NCBI GenBank assembly: GCA_964446585.1
Contig: CAYUPI010000004.1
Location: 130,909 to 194,908, forward strand
DNA from: CAYUPI01 sp964446585
GTDB taxonomy: Bacteria > Verrucomicrobiota > Verrucomicrobiia > Limisphaerales > UBA8199
Direction: 5' to 3'
Length of the DNA stretch: 64,000 nt
Below are positions 17,001-25,051 of this stretch, piece after piece. Below the pieces are notes generated by a model. That model ran no database searches. It saw only the letters and a program-made list of their open reading frames with translations, and had not been told where the DNA came from. The position numbers were made by a program, and so were the translations under genes. Each line of letters begins with the position of its first letter. The stretch's first letter is position 1.

Positions 17001-17950
17001 TGGGGCAGGGCGTACATACGAACATCACGGCGATCGCCGCTCGTGAATTGGGCGTTGGACTCGATCAGGTCCGCGTGATGCCGACCAGCACGGACAAAGT
17101 CCCGAACACTTCTGCCACCGCGGCCTCTTGCGGCACGGATCTCAATGGCGCGGCGGTCAGAAACGCCTGTGAGATCCTTCGCGGCCGACTGGCTCCAATC
17201 GCCGCCGACGTGCTCAAACTGAAAATCGGACGCCGGCCCGTGCCCGAGCAATTGACTTTTGCTGAAGGCCACGTTTACTGGCGCCGGCGCCCGCGCATTT
17301 CGGTCAGCTTTGCTGACGTCGCCCGCGCGGCGGTCCAGCGACGCATCAGCCTCTCCGCCGCGGGATACTACGCCACGCCAGGAATCCGATACGACCGCGC
17401 CGCCGGCCGCGGCCACCCCTTCTATTATTTTGCCTGTGGCGCTGCGGTTTCCGAAGTCGAAGTGGACGGCTTCACCGGGATGCACCGCGTCTTGCGGGTG
17501 GACATCCTCCACGATGTCGGCGACTCGATCAACGAGGGTGTCAATCGCGGCCAAATCGAAGGCGGCTTCGTCCAGGGGATGGGCTGGTTGACGATGGAAG
17601 AACTGAAATGGGACCACCAGGGCCATCTACTTACCCATTCTCCCGACACCTACAAGATTCCCGCGGTCGGCGACATGCCGCAGGTCTTCAATGTCTCGCT
17701 TCTCAAGAACGCCGCGCAAAAGGGCACGATCTACGGGAGCAAAGCCGTCGGGGAGCCGCCGTTGATGCTGGCAATCTCTGTCCGCGAGGCTATTCGCGAT
17801 GCCGTCGCAGCGTTTGGGCCTCCAAAAACCCAGGTGCCCTTGCCTTCACCCGCCACCTGTGAGGCGATTTACCTCACGATTCAGGCATTTCAGAGCCGAA
17901 AGAAGCCGTCGATTCTTGCGCCGGCCCCGCAGCTCCTTGCCGCAGGTTGA
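14006..17950 (+). CDS. Xanthine dehydrogenase, single-chain (Fe-S/FAD/molybdopterin fusion)
   Basis: The protein has 1,314 residues from the ATG at 14006 (a TTG at 13991 is the alternative). Domain order is [2Fe-2S] ('GCAEGDCGACSV'), a second [2Fe-2S] ('CHGSQCGYCTPGF', 'NLCRCTGYRPI'), FAD ('LIAGATELG', 'IRNRATMGGNLVTASPIGD') and the molybdopterin part ('GGGFGGKETQ', 'AFRGFGGPQG', 'GATEMGQGVHTN', 'GSKAVGEPPLM' with the catalytic Glu). It oxidises hypoxanthine/xanthine to urate. Most bacteria split this enzyme into subunits; the fusion is the eukaryotic layout. Between the two Fe-S domains an extra stretch ('NKTQNPKPKIQ') is coded by repeat sequence at 14278-14312. Confidence 0.94.
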   Translation: MDGALEFILNSRRVRLADCSPNATLLDYLRGCGFTGSKEGCAEGDCGACSVAIVDRDSRGRACYRAINSCLVPISLLAGREIISVEGVAFRNKTQNPKPKIQSRHAVSPTEAIDEVQLHPVQETMVRCHGSQCGYCTPGFILSLFEGYYRGDISKSDQLDDQLCGNLCRCTGYRPIREAALEAFPARHRKNGRDPFAERLERPVPSLDEVEYALDGEMFFRPSSLPQLLQLMERFPDSRLIAGATELGLDITKRFKKFPTLISVEAVPDLKEIHSTDSEWRIGAAATLTEIEEQMAEEFPALADMLRVFGSRQIRNRATMGGNLVTASPIGDSAPVLLALDAKVVLVSAQPALATPPSQLPSLIERILQLDDFFVTYRKTALRPGEILKTILVPRSDSESGLRRFCRWYKVSKRREMDISTAAACFCVDIDHQRIVRDARLAYGGVAPMPVRAHKTEAALLGMPWSKETLSRVVPILQSEFTPISDVRGSAEYRRGLGASLFEKFYQETSEEPNDRRDQGLPLLVRSPAEGRKRALPHESAHKHVTGEAIYTDDQACGTRMLDVWPVCSPHARARVLRRDATVACKMPGIKAVLLAEDVPGLNDAGTKLDEALLATDNVFYHGQIVALVVGESQEVCRATADKVLVDYEPLEPILTLTEAIAQGSFHNEPNFIRRGDIEAALAAAPLILRGEFELGGQEHFYLETHAAWAEPGEDGTMFVTSSTQHPSEVQTVVAHALRQPVNNIIVQCPRMGGGFGGKETQAAMPAALAALAAHHTGRAVRVRFNRDQDMILTGHRHPFRAEFAVGFDTQGRLLAARVHLTSNGGWALDLSQAVTDRALFHLDNAYYIPAVEFRGQVAKTNLSSNTAFRGFGGPQGMLVIEEIIDRIARRLGLPPETVRERNLYRGKGETNTTHYGLEIADNRIQTIWRELKMSSGLTRRRAEIAAWNRKHPHRKRGLAMTPVKFGISFTVTHLNQAGAFVLIYQDGTVQVNHGATEMGQGVHTNITAIAARELGVGLDQVRVMPTSTDKVPNTSATAASCGTDLNGAAVRNACEILRGRLAPIAADVLKLKIGRRPVPEQLTFAEGHVYWRRRPRISVSFADVARAAVQRRISLSAAGYYATPGIRYDRAAGRGHPFYYFACGAAVSEVEVDGFTGMHRVLRVDILHDVGDSINEGVNRGQIEGGFVQGMGWLTMEELKWDHQGHLLTHSPDTYKIPAVGDMPQVFNVSLLKNAAQKGTIYGSKAVGEPPLMLAISVREAIRDAVAAFGPPKTQVPLPSPATCEAIYLTIQAFQSRKKPSILAPAPQLLAAG
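14278..14312 (+). repeat. CCAAAAC-type tandem repeat inside xanthine dehydrogenase
   Basis: Three to four units of AACCCAAA(A) occur in frame in the linker between the two [2Fe-2S] domains. They encode Asn/Pro/Lys/Gln-rich residues. The same run type is non-coding at 25052-25110 and inside the hairpin spacer near 55195. Confidence 0.75.
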
Positions 17951-18893
17951 ATTCTTTTTCGTAAACAAGCTCCGCCCGTTTATCGATGAACTGGGCCATG
18001 ATGCTTACCGCGATCTCCGGCACACTCCGCGACCGAATCTTGATTCCAACTGGACATACCACGCGACGCAGCTCGTCCTCGGTCGCAAGTTTTTCCTCGC
18101 GGAAATGCTCGAAGATGGTGCGTGCCTTGCGCGAGCTGCCAATCATGCCGAGGAAAACGAAGGGCTTGTGGATCCACTCTCTCAGCAGCAGTGCATCATG
18201 ACGGTGACCGCGGGTGACTATCAGGCCGAGGCTCGGGGTGTCCGGCAGAGGCAGTGGCAACAGCTTTTCCCACACGTCCGCTCGCAGTGAAACTCCGTGC
18301 GGAAAATACTTATGGTTCGCCAGCGCGGGCCGGTCGTCAAAGACTGTGACCGCGAAATCCAGTTGCAGGGCCAGCGGCGCAACCGCCTGGGCGAGGTGGC
18401 CCGCGCCGCCGATCCAGAGCGCGCACGGCGGGGTGACGGTTTCCTGATAAAGCCACGCCTCGCGAGGCGGGTTGTCTGGCAGAGCCATGATGAAATAGTC
18501 CCTGGTCACGCCCCAGGAGAGCTTCCTCGGCCGTTTGACCAGTTCCGTCCAAAAACTTTCGCCGATGTTTTGTGCGTTAGGGACAATCACTCCGAAAACC
18601 TTGCCGCCGCAAATCAGGCCGTCGTCCCAGCCGAAATCGTGATCGAGCAACAGGTCGAAAGACTCCGCCTTTCCTTTTCGCATTGATTGGAGGGCGCGCT
18701 GCTGAATTTCAGCTTCCAGACAACCGCCGCCTACCGTTCCCGTGATGCGGCCGTCCGCATGAAACAAGGCCTTGGCGCCGACCTTTTGCGGGCTGGAACC
18801 CTTTACGCCCGAGATGATTCCCAAGGCGACCGGTTCGCCCCGCCGAGCGGCGTCCGCCAACTCCTGGAATACCGCATTGTTCATTGTCTCCAC
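17874..18893 (-). CDS. xdhC: XdhC-family molybdenum cofactor insertion/maturation protein
   Basis: This 339-residue protein has an N-terminal XdhC/CoxI domain ('SGVKGSSPQKVGAKALF', 'GTVGGGCLEAEI') and a C-terminal Rossmann domain ('ALWIGGAGHLAQAVAPLA', 'VTRGHRHDALLL', 'FLGMIGSSRKA', 'CPVGIKI'). XdhC proteins bind and sulfurate the molybdenum cofactor and insert it into xanthine dehydrogenase. It is convergent with, and overlaps by 77 bp, the 3' end of the xanthine dehydrogenase gene. The last ~25 residues lie in that overlap and look unconserved. Confidence 0.92.
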   Translation of the reverse strand: METMNNAVFQELADAARRGEPVALGIISGVKGSSPQKVGAKALFHADGRITGTVGGGCLEAEIQQRALQSMRKGKAESFDLLLDHDFGWDDGLICGGKVFGVIVPNAQNIGESFWTELVKRPRKLSWGVTRDYFIMALPDNPPREAWLYQETVTPPCALWIGGAGHLAQAVAPLALQLDFAVTVFDDRPALANHKYFPHGVSLRADVWEKLLPLPLPDTPSLGLIVTRGHRHDALLLREWIHKPFVFLGMIGSSRKARTIFEHFREEKLATEDELRRVVCPVGIKIRSRSVPEIAVSIMAQFIDKRAELVYEKEFNLRQGAAGPAQESTASFGSEMPES

Positions 18894-19222
18894 TAAACCT
18901 ATCGCTCGCGGGCAAATTAGTCGAGTTTCCAGGGAGTGGTTCCCTCAGTGGCCAGTGCCATGTCGAGAAGGGGCGCGGACACCCCGTCCGCGAATTTCGG
19001 TTCGTGCTGGCGGCGGGAATGCGGTCGAGCAACCTGCCGACAGAAACGCGGACGGAGGCGTCCGCGCTCCGGGCCGCGCATTTCTTGGATCCGCCTTGAC
19101 GGCTAACCGCTAAACATTTCAACGCTGTTGAAATGTGTTGGGATCGTGCCATGATTCCTCCCTGATGGCTGATGATTGCGCCGACTGACGTCGGCGGCTA
19201 CTGCATTAGTCAATATCGAACG
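18894..19222. repeat. Intergenic stretch with several palindromes
   Basis: I see no gene between xdhC and thrC. The stretch holds GCGGACACCCCGTCCGC near 18977-18993 and GCGGACGGAGGCGTCCGC near 19047-19064, which are small hairpins of similar sequence. It also holds a perfect 10-bp stem with a 3-nt loop (ACATTTCAAC/GTTGAAATGT, 19114-19136) and, at 19179-19201, a copy of the REP-like arm seen in allC. The perfect stem could be an operator. The others look like dispersed repeats. Confidence 0.5.
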
Positions 19223-20569
19223 ATGTCATACCGAGCCTGGTTCAAGTGCATCAACCTGGACTGCGGAGCTACGTATCCGCTGAACCGGATCGTGTACGAG
19301 TGCGGGCGCTGCCAATCCCTGCTCGAGGTCCAGCACGACCTGGCGGCGCTGGCGCGTCGCGACGCCAAGGGTTGGATGAAACTCTTTGAAGATCGCTACA
19401 AGAGCAACCTCTGGCCCTACGGCTCGGGAGTGTGGGGCAAAAAGGAATGGATTCTGCCCCAGATTGACAACGACAACATCGTCTCGCTGTACGAAGGCGG
19501 AACGAACCTCTTCTGGGCCGAACGCTTCGGCAAAGTTATTGGCGTCGAGGACCTCTGGATTAAGCTCTGCGGCAACACGCACAGCGGTTCTTTCAAAGAC
19601 CTGGGCATGACCGTTCTCGTTTCCCAGGTCAAGCAGATGATTTCCGAGGGCGCGCCGATCAAAGCGGTCGCTTGCGCATCCACCGGCGACACCTCGGCCG
19701 CCCTGGCCACTTACTGCGCCGCAGCCGGCGTTCAATCCGTCGTCCTGCTTCCGCGCGGTAAGATCTCGACAGCTCAACTGGTTCAACCCATTTCAAGCGG
19801 CGCGCTCGTGCTCTATCTCGACACGGACTTTGATGGATGTATGCAATTAGTGCGCGAGATCACCAAGGACGATTCGATTTACCTGGCCAACTCTATGAAC
19901 TCGTTGCGGGTCGAAGGCCAGAAGACCGTCGGCATCGAGATCGTGCAACAGTTCGATTGGGAAGCGCCAGATGTCATCGTTATTCCCGGCGGCAACCTGG
20001 GCAATGTCTCTGCTTTGGGGGCGGGGCTAATGATGATGAAGCAGCTTGAACTCATCGCGAAGCTGCCGCGTATTGTCGTCGCCCAGGCAGAGCGCGCCAA
20101 CCCGCTTTATCGCTCGTATCTTCGGAATTACTCCGCTTTCGAGCCGGTGCCGGCCCGGAAGACGCTCGCCAGCGCGATCCAGATCGGTAATCCGGTCAGT
20201 TTCCAGAAGGCTGTCCGCACGCTCAAGCAATTCAACGGTATCGTCGAGCAAGCCACGGAAGAGGAACTGGCGGACGCCGCAGCGCTCGGGGATCGCACCG
20301 GAATGTTTAATTGCCCGCACACGGGCGTGGCCCTCGCTGTGCTGATGAAATTAATCAAGACCGGCAAGATTGATTCGGCTGAGCGCGTGGTAGTCATCTC
20401 GACCGCGCACGGATTGAAATTCGTCGAGATGAAGGTCAAGTATCATCAACGCGAACTGGAATTCGCATCCCGACACGCCAATCAGCCGATTGAACTACCG
20501 GCGCGGCTGGACGCGGTCAAAGACGCCCTGCAGAACGCTCTGCAGGCCAAGAGGGACGTCGAAGTTTAA
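19223..20569 (+). CDS. thrC: Threonine synthase
   Basis: This 448-residue PLP enzyme has an N-terminal zinc-ribbon-like segment ('CINLDCGATYP', 'YECGRCQSL') and a fold-type II core. The PLP lysine is in 'NTHSGSFKDLGM', and 'ACASTGDTSAALATYCAAAG' and 'IPGGNLGNVSALGAG' bind the cofactor phosphate. It converts O-phosphohomoserine to threonine. The frame is open to 19172, but those codons belong to a dispersed repeat, so the ATG at 19223 is preferred. It stands alone; the next gene is convergent. Confidence 0.93.
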   Translation: MSYRAWFKCINLDCGATYPLNRIVYECGRCQSLLEVQHDLAALARRDAKGWMKLFEDRYKSNLWPYGSGVWGKKEWILPQIDNDNIVSLYEGGTNLFWAERFGKVIGVEDLWIKLCGNTHSGSFKDLGMTVLVSQVKQMISEGAPIKAVACASTGDTSAALATYCAAAGVQSVVLLPRGKISTAQLVQPISSGALVLYLDTDFDGCMQLVREITKDDSIYLANSMNSLRVEGQKTVGIEIVQQFDWEAPDVIVIPGGNLGNVSALGAGLMMMKQLELIAKLPRIVVAQAERANPLYRSYLRNYSAFEPVPARKTLASAIQIGNPVSFQKAVRTLKQFNGIVEQATEEELADAAALGDRTGMFNCPHTGVALAVLMKLIKTGKIDSAERVVVISTAHGLKFVEMKVKYHQRELEFASRHANQPIELPARLDAVKDALQNALQAKRDVEV

Positions 20570-20624
20570 GGGGTCAAACGCGGCCGCACCTAGCCAAGGA
20601 CTTCTGCAAAAGCGCAATGTTCTC

Positions 20625-20754
20625 GAATGACGAATGACAAATGCTAAATGACGAAAGAAATCCTAATGACCAAATCCTGAAAACGCTCCGACTCTGTTGC
20701 TTGTATTAGTCATTCGTCATTCTTCAGTCATTTGACATTCGTCATTTGGGTTTC
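20625..20754. repeat. Long inverted repeat of AATGACGA units
   Basis: The left arm (20625-20657) repeats GAATGACGAATGACAAATG-like units. The right arm (20708-20754) carries the complement (GTCATTCGTCATTCTTCAGT). The two could form an extended hairpin between the convergent thrC and TPR genes, with a ~50-nt middle. It is the same family as 2348-2383. It may act as a transcription barrier, but no T-tract follows. Confidence 0.65.
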
Positions 20755-20793
20755 AGAGAGCCCCCGCTTTCGAAGCAGGGCGAAGCTAGGCCT

Positions 20794-21801
20794 TTACTTC
20801 GGCGCGGCTTTGGTCGGCGGTGCGTTGGTCTCTTTCGCCTCTCTTACCTCCTTTTCCTGCAGCTCGATGTTGCGCGCAAGGCGGTTCTTCAGGTCGGCGT
20901 ACATTTCGTTCGTGACGGCCGCGATGTGCGCCCGGGCTTCAGCGAATCGCTCCGCATGTAACTTGAGGCGGGCAAAATGCAGGTACACGCCTTCCCGCTC
21001 GATCTCGTCATGGGCAATCTTCAGCGCGTTCGTCCAGGCGTTGAGCGCGTCCTCGGTGCGCGTCGGCTTGATGCCGTAATAGGTCTGGGCGACGTCCGAC
21101 GCCAGCGGAAAATTCGTTGGGTCGAGTTTCAGCGCCTTGGCGTAAAGTTGTAACGCTTTGTCGAAGACTTGCTGCTCCGTGATTCCGTAGAACTCCTTCG
21201 CGTCCTTTCGGAAAAGATAAACCGTCGTCCCAAAGTTATGATAATACACCGGCTCAAGCGGGTTCAATTCGATTGCTTTAGCGTAATACTCGAACGCCTT
21301 TTTGACCGGGCCGTCGTGGCCGTAGATGTTTGCGAGGTTGTTGTAGACCGCTGGATTGTTTGTATCCAGTTCGAGCGCCTTTTCCAGTTGCTCCTGGGCG
21401 GCCGCTTCGTCGTGAATGTCGCCCAGAAAGCTCGCGTAGGCGACGCGCGCGCGGACATGTTCCGGATGCCGCTTGATGAAATCCTCGTATCGCTTGCGAA
21501 TGGGGTCGAAGCGCTCATGGATGCGCCGGTTCAGATCCGCCGGCTTGGCACCGGCGCCTTTGGCGGCGAATTCGTTGTTCTCCTGAATCCATTTGTCAAC
21601 CTCGGCCTGGACGGCGTCGTCATCCTCGACCAGTTCGGTGTATTCTAGTTCCACCGCGTCGCTGGGCGCGGCCGGCACGCCTGCCGTTCCCTGGGCGGCC
21701 TGTGCCCGCCCACCTTCCGTCTGCCGCACCACGTTGGTGACCACCGCCGGGTTGTTAGTCACCAGCACCGCTCCCAACACCGCCATCAGAAAACTGTTCA
21801 C
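20794..21801 (-). CDS. Tetratricopeptide-repeat protein, exported
   Basis: This 335-residue protein has a short hydrophobic N-terminus ('MNSFLMAVLGAVLVTN') that may be a signal peptide. TPR motifs follow between about residues 100 and 260 ('ARVAYASFLGDIHDEAAAQEQLEKALELD', then units around 'AVYNNLANIYG', 'PVYYHNFGTTVY' and 'LASDVAQTYYG'), with a charged C-terminal helix. TPR proteins mediate protein contacts. No enzymatic domain is seen, and neighbours give no clue to partners. Confidence 0.85.
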   Translation of the reverse strand: MNSFLMAVLGAVLVTNNPAVVTNVVRQTEGGRAQAAQGTAGVPAAPSDAVELEYTELVEDDDAVQAEVDKWIQENNEFAAKGAGAKPADLNRRIHERFDPIRKRYEDFIKRHPEHVRARVAYASFLGDIHDEAAAQEQLEKALELDTNNPAVYNNLANIYGHDGPVKKAFEYYAKAIELNPLEPVYYHNFGTTVYLFRKDAKEFYGITEQQVFDKALQLYAKALKLDPTNFPLASDVAQTYYGIKPTRTEDALNAWTNALKIAHDEIEREGVYLHFARLKLHAERFAEARAHIAAVTNEMYADLKNRLARNIELQEKEVREAKETNAPPTKAAPK

Positions 21802-22028
21802 GCGCTCAGCCTAGCATTCGCGGCGGCCAAGTCCAAACAACAAACCCGGAGTCCAATGACAAAGTCATTTCGGAACTCCTTGACACGAATTTCACGAATT
21901 TGCACGAACGCGAGGCCGGCGAAAACAGCGCCCAAGCGCGCGTTGCCGCTCGGCCCGGCGCTATTTCTATCCCACTTTCCCGGCATTGAACGATACGGAC
22001 CTCGGATTCCGAGTAGTGCTGGCCTGCC

Positions 22029-22056
22029 CAAGACCAAGGTCCAAAGTCCAAGGCTT
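22029..22056 (+). repeat. GTCCAAAGTCCAAGG-type tandem repeat, upstream copy
   Basis: A run AAGACCAAGGTCCAAAGTCC continues with AAGG units. The same run in the same orientation occurs at 23175-23212, on the other side of the methyltransferase gene. Confidence 0.65.
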
Positions 22057-22080
22057 GTGCGCTTGAGATCGCCTTGCGAC

Positions 22081-23154
22081 ATGATAGCATGCTTTCGCGT
22101 GAGCGCGCCCAAGAAAGCACTTCTTTCTGACCCAGGACGAGCCAAGAAGCCGAGCTCTCATCCCGAGCGACCGTTTGCGGGCTCGACCCCCAGACATGGA
22201 AAAGGCGACGGAAATGTACAAGAGGGCATCGTTGGAAGTTCGGACAAAACCGCAGCATCCGGCTGGAAATTCAAACCCGACTGCCTCGGGAATGCCGTTC
22301 GCTACACAACGACGCGTGAGACGATGGCAAGGGGGCTTTCGCATCTGCGACTGGCGCCAGGCATGCGGGTGCTGGAAGTAGGGTGCGGCGCAGGCGGCTA
22401 CACGAAATTGATGGCCGAGGCACTCCAGGGCAAGGGGGAATGGGTTGGGGTGGATCACGATGCACAACTGCTCGAGCAGGCGCGCAGAGAGGTTGACATC
22501 GCTGTGCCCCTGAGCTTTCAGACGGGAAGCGCTGTGAGGCTGCCTTTCCCGAATGGTTCATTCGATGCCGTCGTGAGCGCGTTTCTTTTGTGCGTCCTTA
22601 CTTCGCCGATTGAGGCCCTGCGCGAAATGATACGGGTGACGAGGCGAGACGGTGTCATTTCTTCGGTGTCGTGCTTTTGCAAGTCTGGTGGGCTGCCAGT
22701 GTTCCACGGCGTGGAGTCCTGGCCGGGCATGGAACGCTATGTGGAGCTGGAGCCTCGGGTGCGGAGCGCTTTCCGGCAACTCGTTCGCAATCCAGGCCTT
22801 GGCCTGCCGAACGGCAAAGATCTCGATGTGTGGGCGGATTATGCGCGCGGCGGGTTGGTGGACCTGCAGATTACCGGTTATTTGCCCGTGTATGCGCCCG
22901 CGGATTCACGCTGGACTGAAGAAGAGGGGCTAGACTGGCTGAAACGAAGGGAGAGGATTGAGTTGCAGCTTTTCGAACGCTTGGGCGGCGATCACGGCCG
23001 CCTCGAAAAGGCGGGGGTGACGAAGCAGGAAGTGGACGAGTTGCTCACGCTTACCAAATGCCGCTTTGCTCACCTTCGCTCGGCGGGCGCCTTGCACCGC
23101 AACATGGACGCATTCCCAGATCCAAATGTGATTATCAGCGGACGAGTGCCGTGA
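22081..23154 (+). CDS. Class I SAM-dependent methyltransferase
   Basis: This is 357 residues if started at the ATG at 22081. The start is uncertain: the frame is open from 21856 but its 5' part is repeat-rich, and the conserved part begins only near 'AVRYTTTRETMARGLSHL'. The SAM site is 'MRVLEVGCGAGGYTKLMAE', followed by 'GEWVGVDHD', 'GSAVRLPFPNGSFDAVVSA' and 'ALREMIRVTRRDG' (methyltransferase type 11/25). The substrate is unknown. The gene is bracketed by two direct copies of a GTCCAAAGTCC repeat, which hints that it is a movable cassette. Confidence 0.8.
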   Translation: MIACFRVSAPKKALLSDPGRAKKPSSHPERPFAGSTPRHGKGDGNVQEGIVGSSDKTAASGWKFKPDCLGNAVRYTTTRETMARGLSHLRLAPGMRVLEVGCGAGGYTKLMAEALQGKGEWVGVDHDAQLLEQARREVDIAVPLSFQTGSAVRLPFPNGSFDAVVSAFLLCVLTSPIEALREMIRVTRRDGVISSVSCFCKSGGLPVFHGVESWPGMERYVELEPRVRSAFRQLVRNPGLGLPNGKDLDVWADYARGGLVDLQITGYLPVYAPADSRWTEEEGLDWLKRRERIELQLFERLGGDHGRLEKAGVTKQEVDELLTLTKCRFAHLRSAGALHRNMDAFPDPNVIISGRVP

Positions 23155-23174
23155 TCGCATCGGCCTCGCTTTTT

Positions 23175-23212
23175 CAAAGTCCAAAGTCCAAGGTCCAAGG
23201 CCAGAAGTCCAG
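23175..23212 (+). repeat. GTCCAAAGTCCAAGG-type tandem repeat, downstream copy
   Basis: CAAAGTCCAAAGTCCAAGGT and further units lie between the methyltransferase and gspE. It is the direct-repeat partner of 22029-22056. Confidence 0.65.
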
Positions 23213-23297
23213 CGCGTGCCGGTTAAAACCTTTGACCCTTGGGGCAACTTTTCCTATTTTAAAGTGTTGAAAACAAGAATGAAGGGTTGACAAACGG

Positions 23298-25049
23298 ATG
23301 GCCTTTTTATCGCTAAGAGAATTTCTGGGGCGCATGGGCCTGGCGACCGCCGACGAGTTCGATACATGGAACAAGGCGTGGCGCGTGGCGGTCGAAAGCG
23401 GCTCGCAGGAATCGCTCCTGGGGTTCATTTGCCGCGAGCGAGGGCTGGCGGAAGATGTGTTCCTGCAGCAGTTGGCCCAGGCCATGAACTGGCCGTTTCT
23501 CGATTTGCCGAAACTGACCATCCCCGCCGAAGCGCGCAACCGGATTTCGACCAAGGTCGCCTTTCAGCACTCGGTCCTGCCGACGCAAGTGCAGGACGGC
23601 ACGCTGCAGGTGGTGGTCAGCAATCCGTTCGACACCGCGATGCTCAACGCTGTCAGGTTCGACGCGCGCGGCCCGGTGCAATTCGCGCTGGCGACCAAGG
23701 CCGAGATTGAGAAGGCGCTGAAGAAGTATTACGGAGTCGGCGCCGAAACCCTGGACGAAATGGGCGACGAGGCGCCGCTGGATCTCGAGCTGCCCACTGA
23801 CAAGGAAATTACGGAAAGCGACCAGGAGGCCAGCGTCATCAAGTTCGTCAACCAGGTTATCTGGGAAGCGTTCAAAGACCGCGCGACGGACATACATTTC
23901 GAGCCGGCGGAGGATGAGTTGCGCATCCGCTACCGCATTGACGGCATCCTGCACCAGACCCCGATGCCTCCACAGCTCAAACGGTATCAGGCGGCGTTGA
24001 TCTCGCGCATCAAGGTCATGTCGGGAATGAATATTTCCGAGAAACGGCTGCCGCAGGACGGCCGCATCAATGTCCGCATCAAGGGCGAGGAAATCGACAT
24101 CCGCGTTTCGACCGTGCCAACGGTCTATGGCGAAAGCGTGTCGTTGCGGTTGCTGACCCGCGGCAAGATCTTCCTCAGCCTGGACAAACTCGGCTTTTCG
24201 CCGTTGGAAGAACAGGCGATCCGCGAAATCATCGTCAAGCCGCACGGAATTTTTCTGGTCACTGGACCGACAGGCTCGGGGAAGTCCACGTCGCTCTACG
24301 CGTTTCTGAGCACGATCAATTCGGTCCACAAGCGCATCATCACGATCGAGGAACCGGTCGAGTACGAACTCAAAGGCATCAATCAGATCGCGGTGCGGCC
24401 GGAAATCGGGCTGACGTTCGCCATGGGCCTGCGGCATATCCTGCGTCAGGATCCGAACGTGATCATGGTGGGTGAAATTCGCGATTTGGAGACGGCGGAA
24501 ATTGCCATTCGCGCGGCGTTGACGGGCCACCTGGTCTTCAGCACGCTGCACACCAACGACGCGCCCAGCGCTTTTACCCGGCTGATTGACATGGGGATTG
24601 AGCCGTTTCTTGTTGCCTCATCAGTGGAAGCCGTGATGGCCCAACGACTAGTCCGGACAATTTGCCCTCATTGCAGAACGGAACAAACGGTCGAGCGCGA
24701 TTATTTGCGTCGGATTGGGTTTCCGCCCGACGAGATCGCCACTGCCAAGTTCTGGCGTGGCGCCGGCTGCGAGGATTGCCGGCAACTGGGATACCAGGGC
24801 CGAATGGGCATCTATGAACTGCTCATTCTCAACGAAGCGCTGCGCCCGTTGATTCTGAACCGCGCCGCTGCTTCGACCATTGCGCAAAAGGCGATCGAGT
24901 TCGGCATGCGTACGCTGCGGACCGACGGCTGGAACAAAGTGCGCGCGGCCCAGACGACCATCGAGGAAGTGCTGCGCGTCACTCAGGTCGAGGAACACCT
25001 GGATGCTCTGGTGGAGGACACCAAATCGGAATTGTGGGTGAAGAGCTAA
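23298..25049 (+). CDS. gspE: Type II secretion/type IV pilus assembly ATPase
   Basis: This 583-residue protein has an N-terminal MshEN-like domain (1-150), then the secretion ATPase core with Walker A 'GPTGSGKST' (323-331), Asp box 'ITIEEPVEYELKG', Walker B 'VIMVGEIRD' and His box 'LTGHLVFSTLHTND'. A tetracysteine zinc site ('CPHCRTEQ', 'CEDCRQLGY') is typical of GspE/PilB rather than the retraction ATPase PilT. It powers pseudopilus or pilus assembly. It heads a cluster with L-, M- and D-like genes, which favours a type II secretion machine. Confidence 0.93.
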   Translation: MAFLSLREFLGRMGLATADEFDTWNKAWRVAVESGSQESLLGFICRERGLAEDVFLQQLAQAMNWPFLDLPKLTIPAEARNRISTKVAFQHSVLPTQVQDGTLQVVVSNPFDTAMLNAVRFDARGPVQFALATKAEIEKALKKYYGVGAETLDEMGDEAPLDLELPTDKEITESDQEASVIKFVNQVIWEAFKDRATDIHFEPAEDELRIRYRIDGILHQTPMPPQLKRYQAALISRIKVMSGMNISEKRLPQDGRINVRIKGEEIDIRVSTVPTVYGESVSLRLLTRGKIFLSLDKLGFSPLEEQAIREIIVKPHGIFLVTGPTGSGKSTSLYAFLSTINSVHKRIITIEEPVEYELKGINQIAVRPEIGLTFAMGLRHILRQDPNVIMVGEIRDLETAEIAIRAALTGHLVFSTLHTNDAPSAFTRLIDMGIEPFLVASSVEAVMAQRLVRTICPHCRTEQTVERDYLRRIGFPPDEIATAKFWRGAGCEDCRQLGYQGRMGIYELLILNEALRPLILNRAAASTIAQKAIEFGMRTLRTDGWNKVRAAQTTIEEVLRVTQVEEHLDALVEDTKSELWVKS

Positions 25050-25051
25050 CA

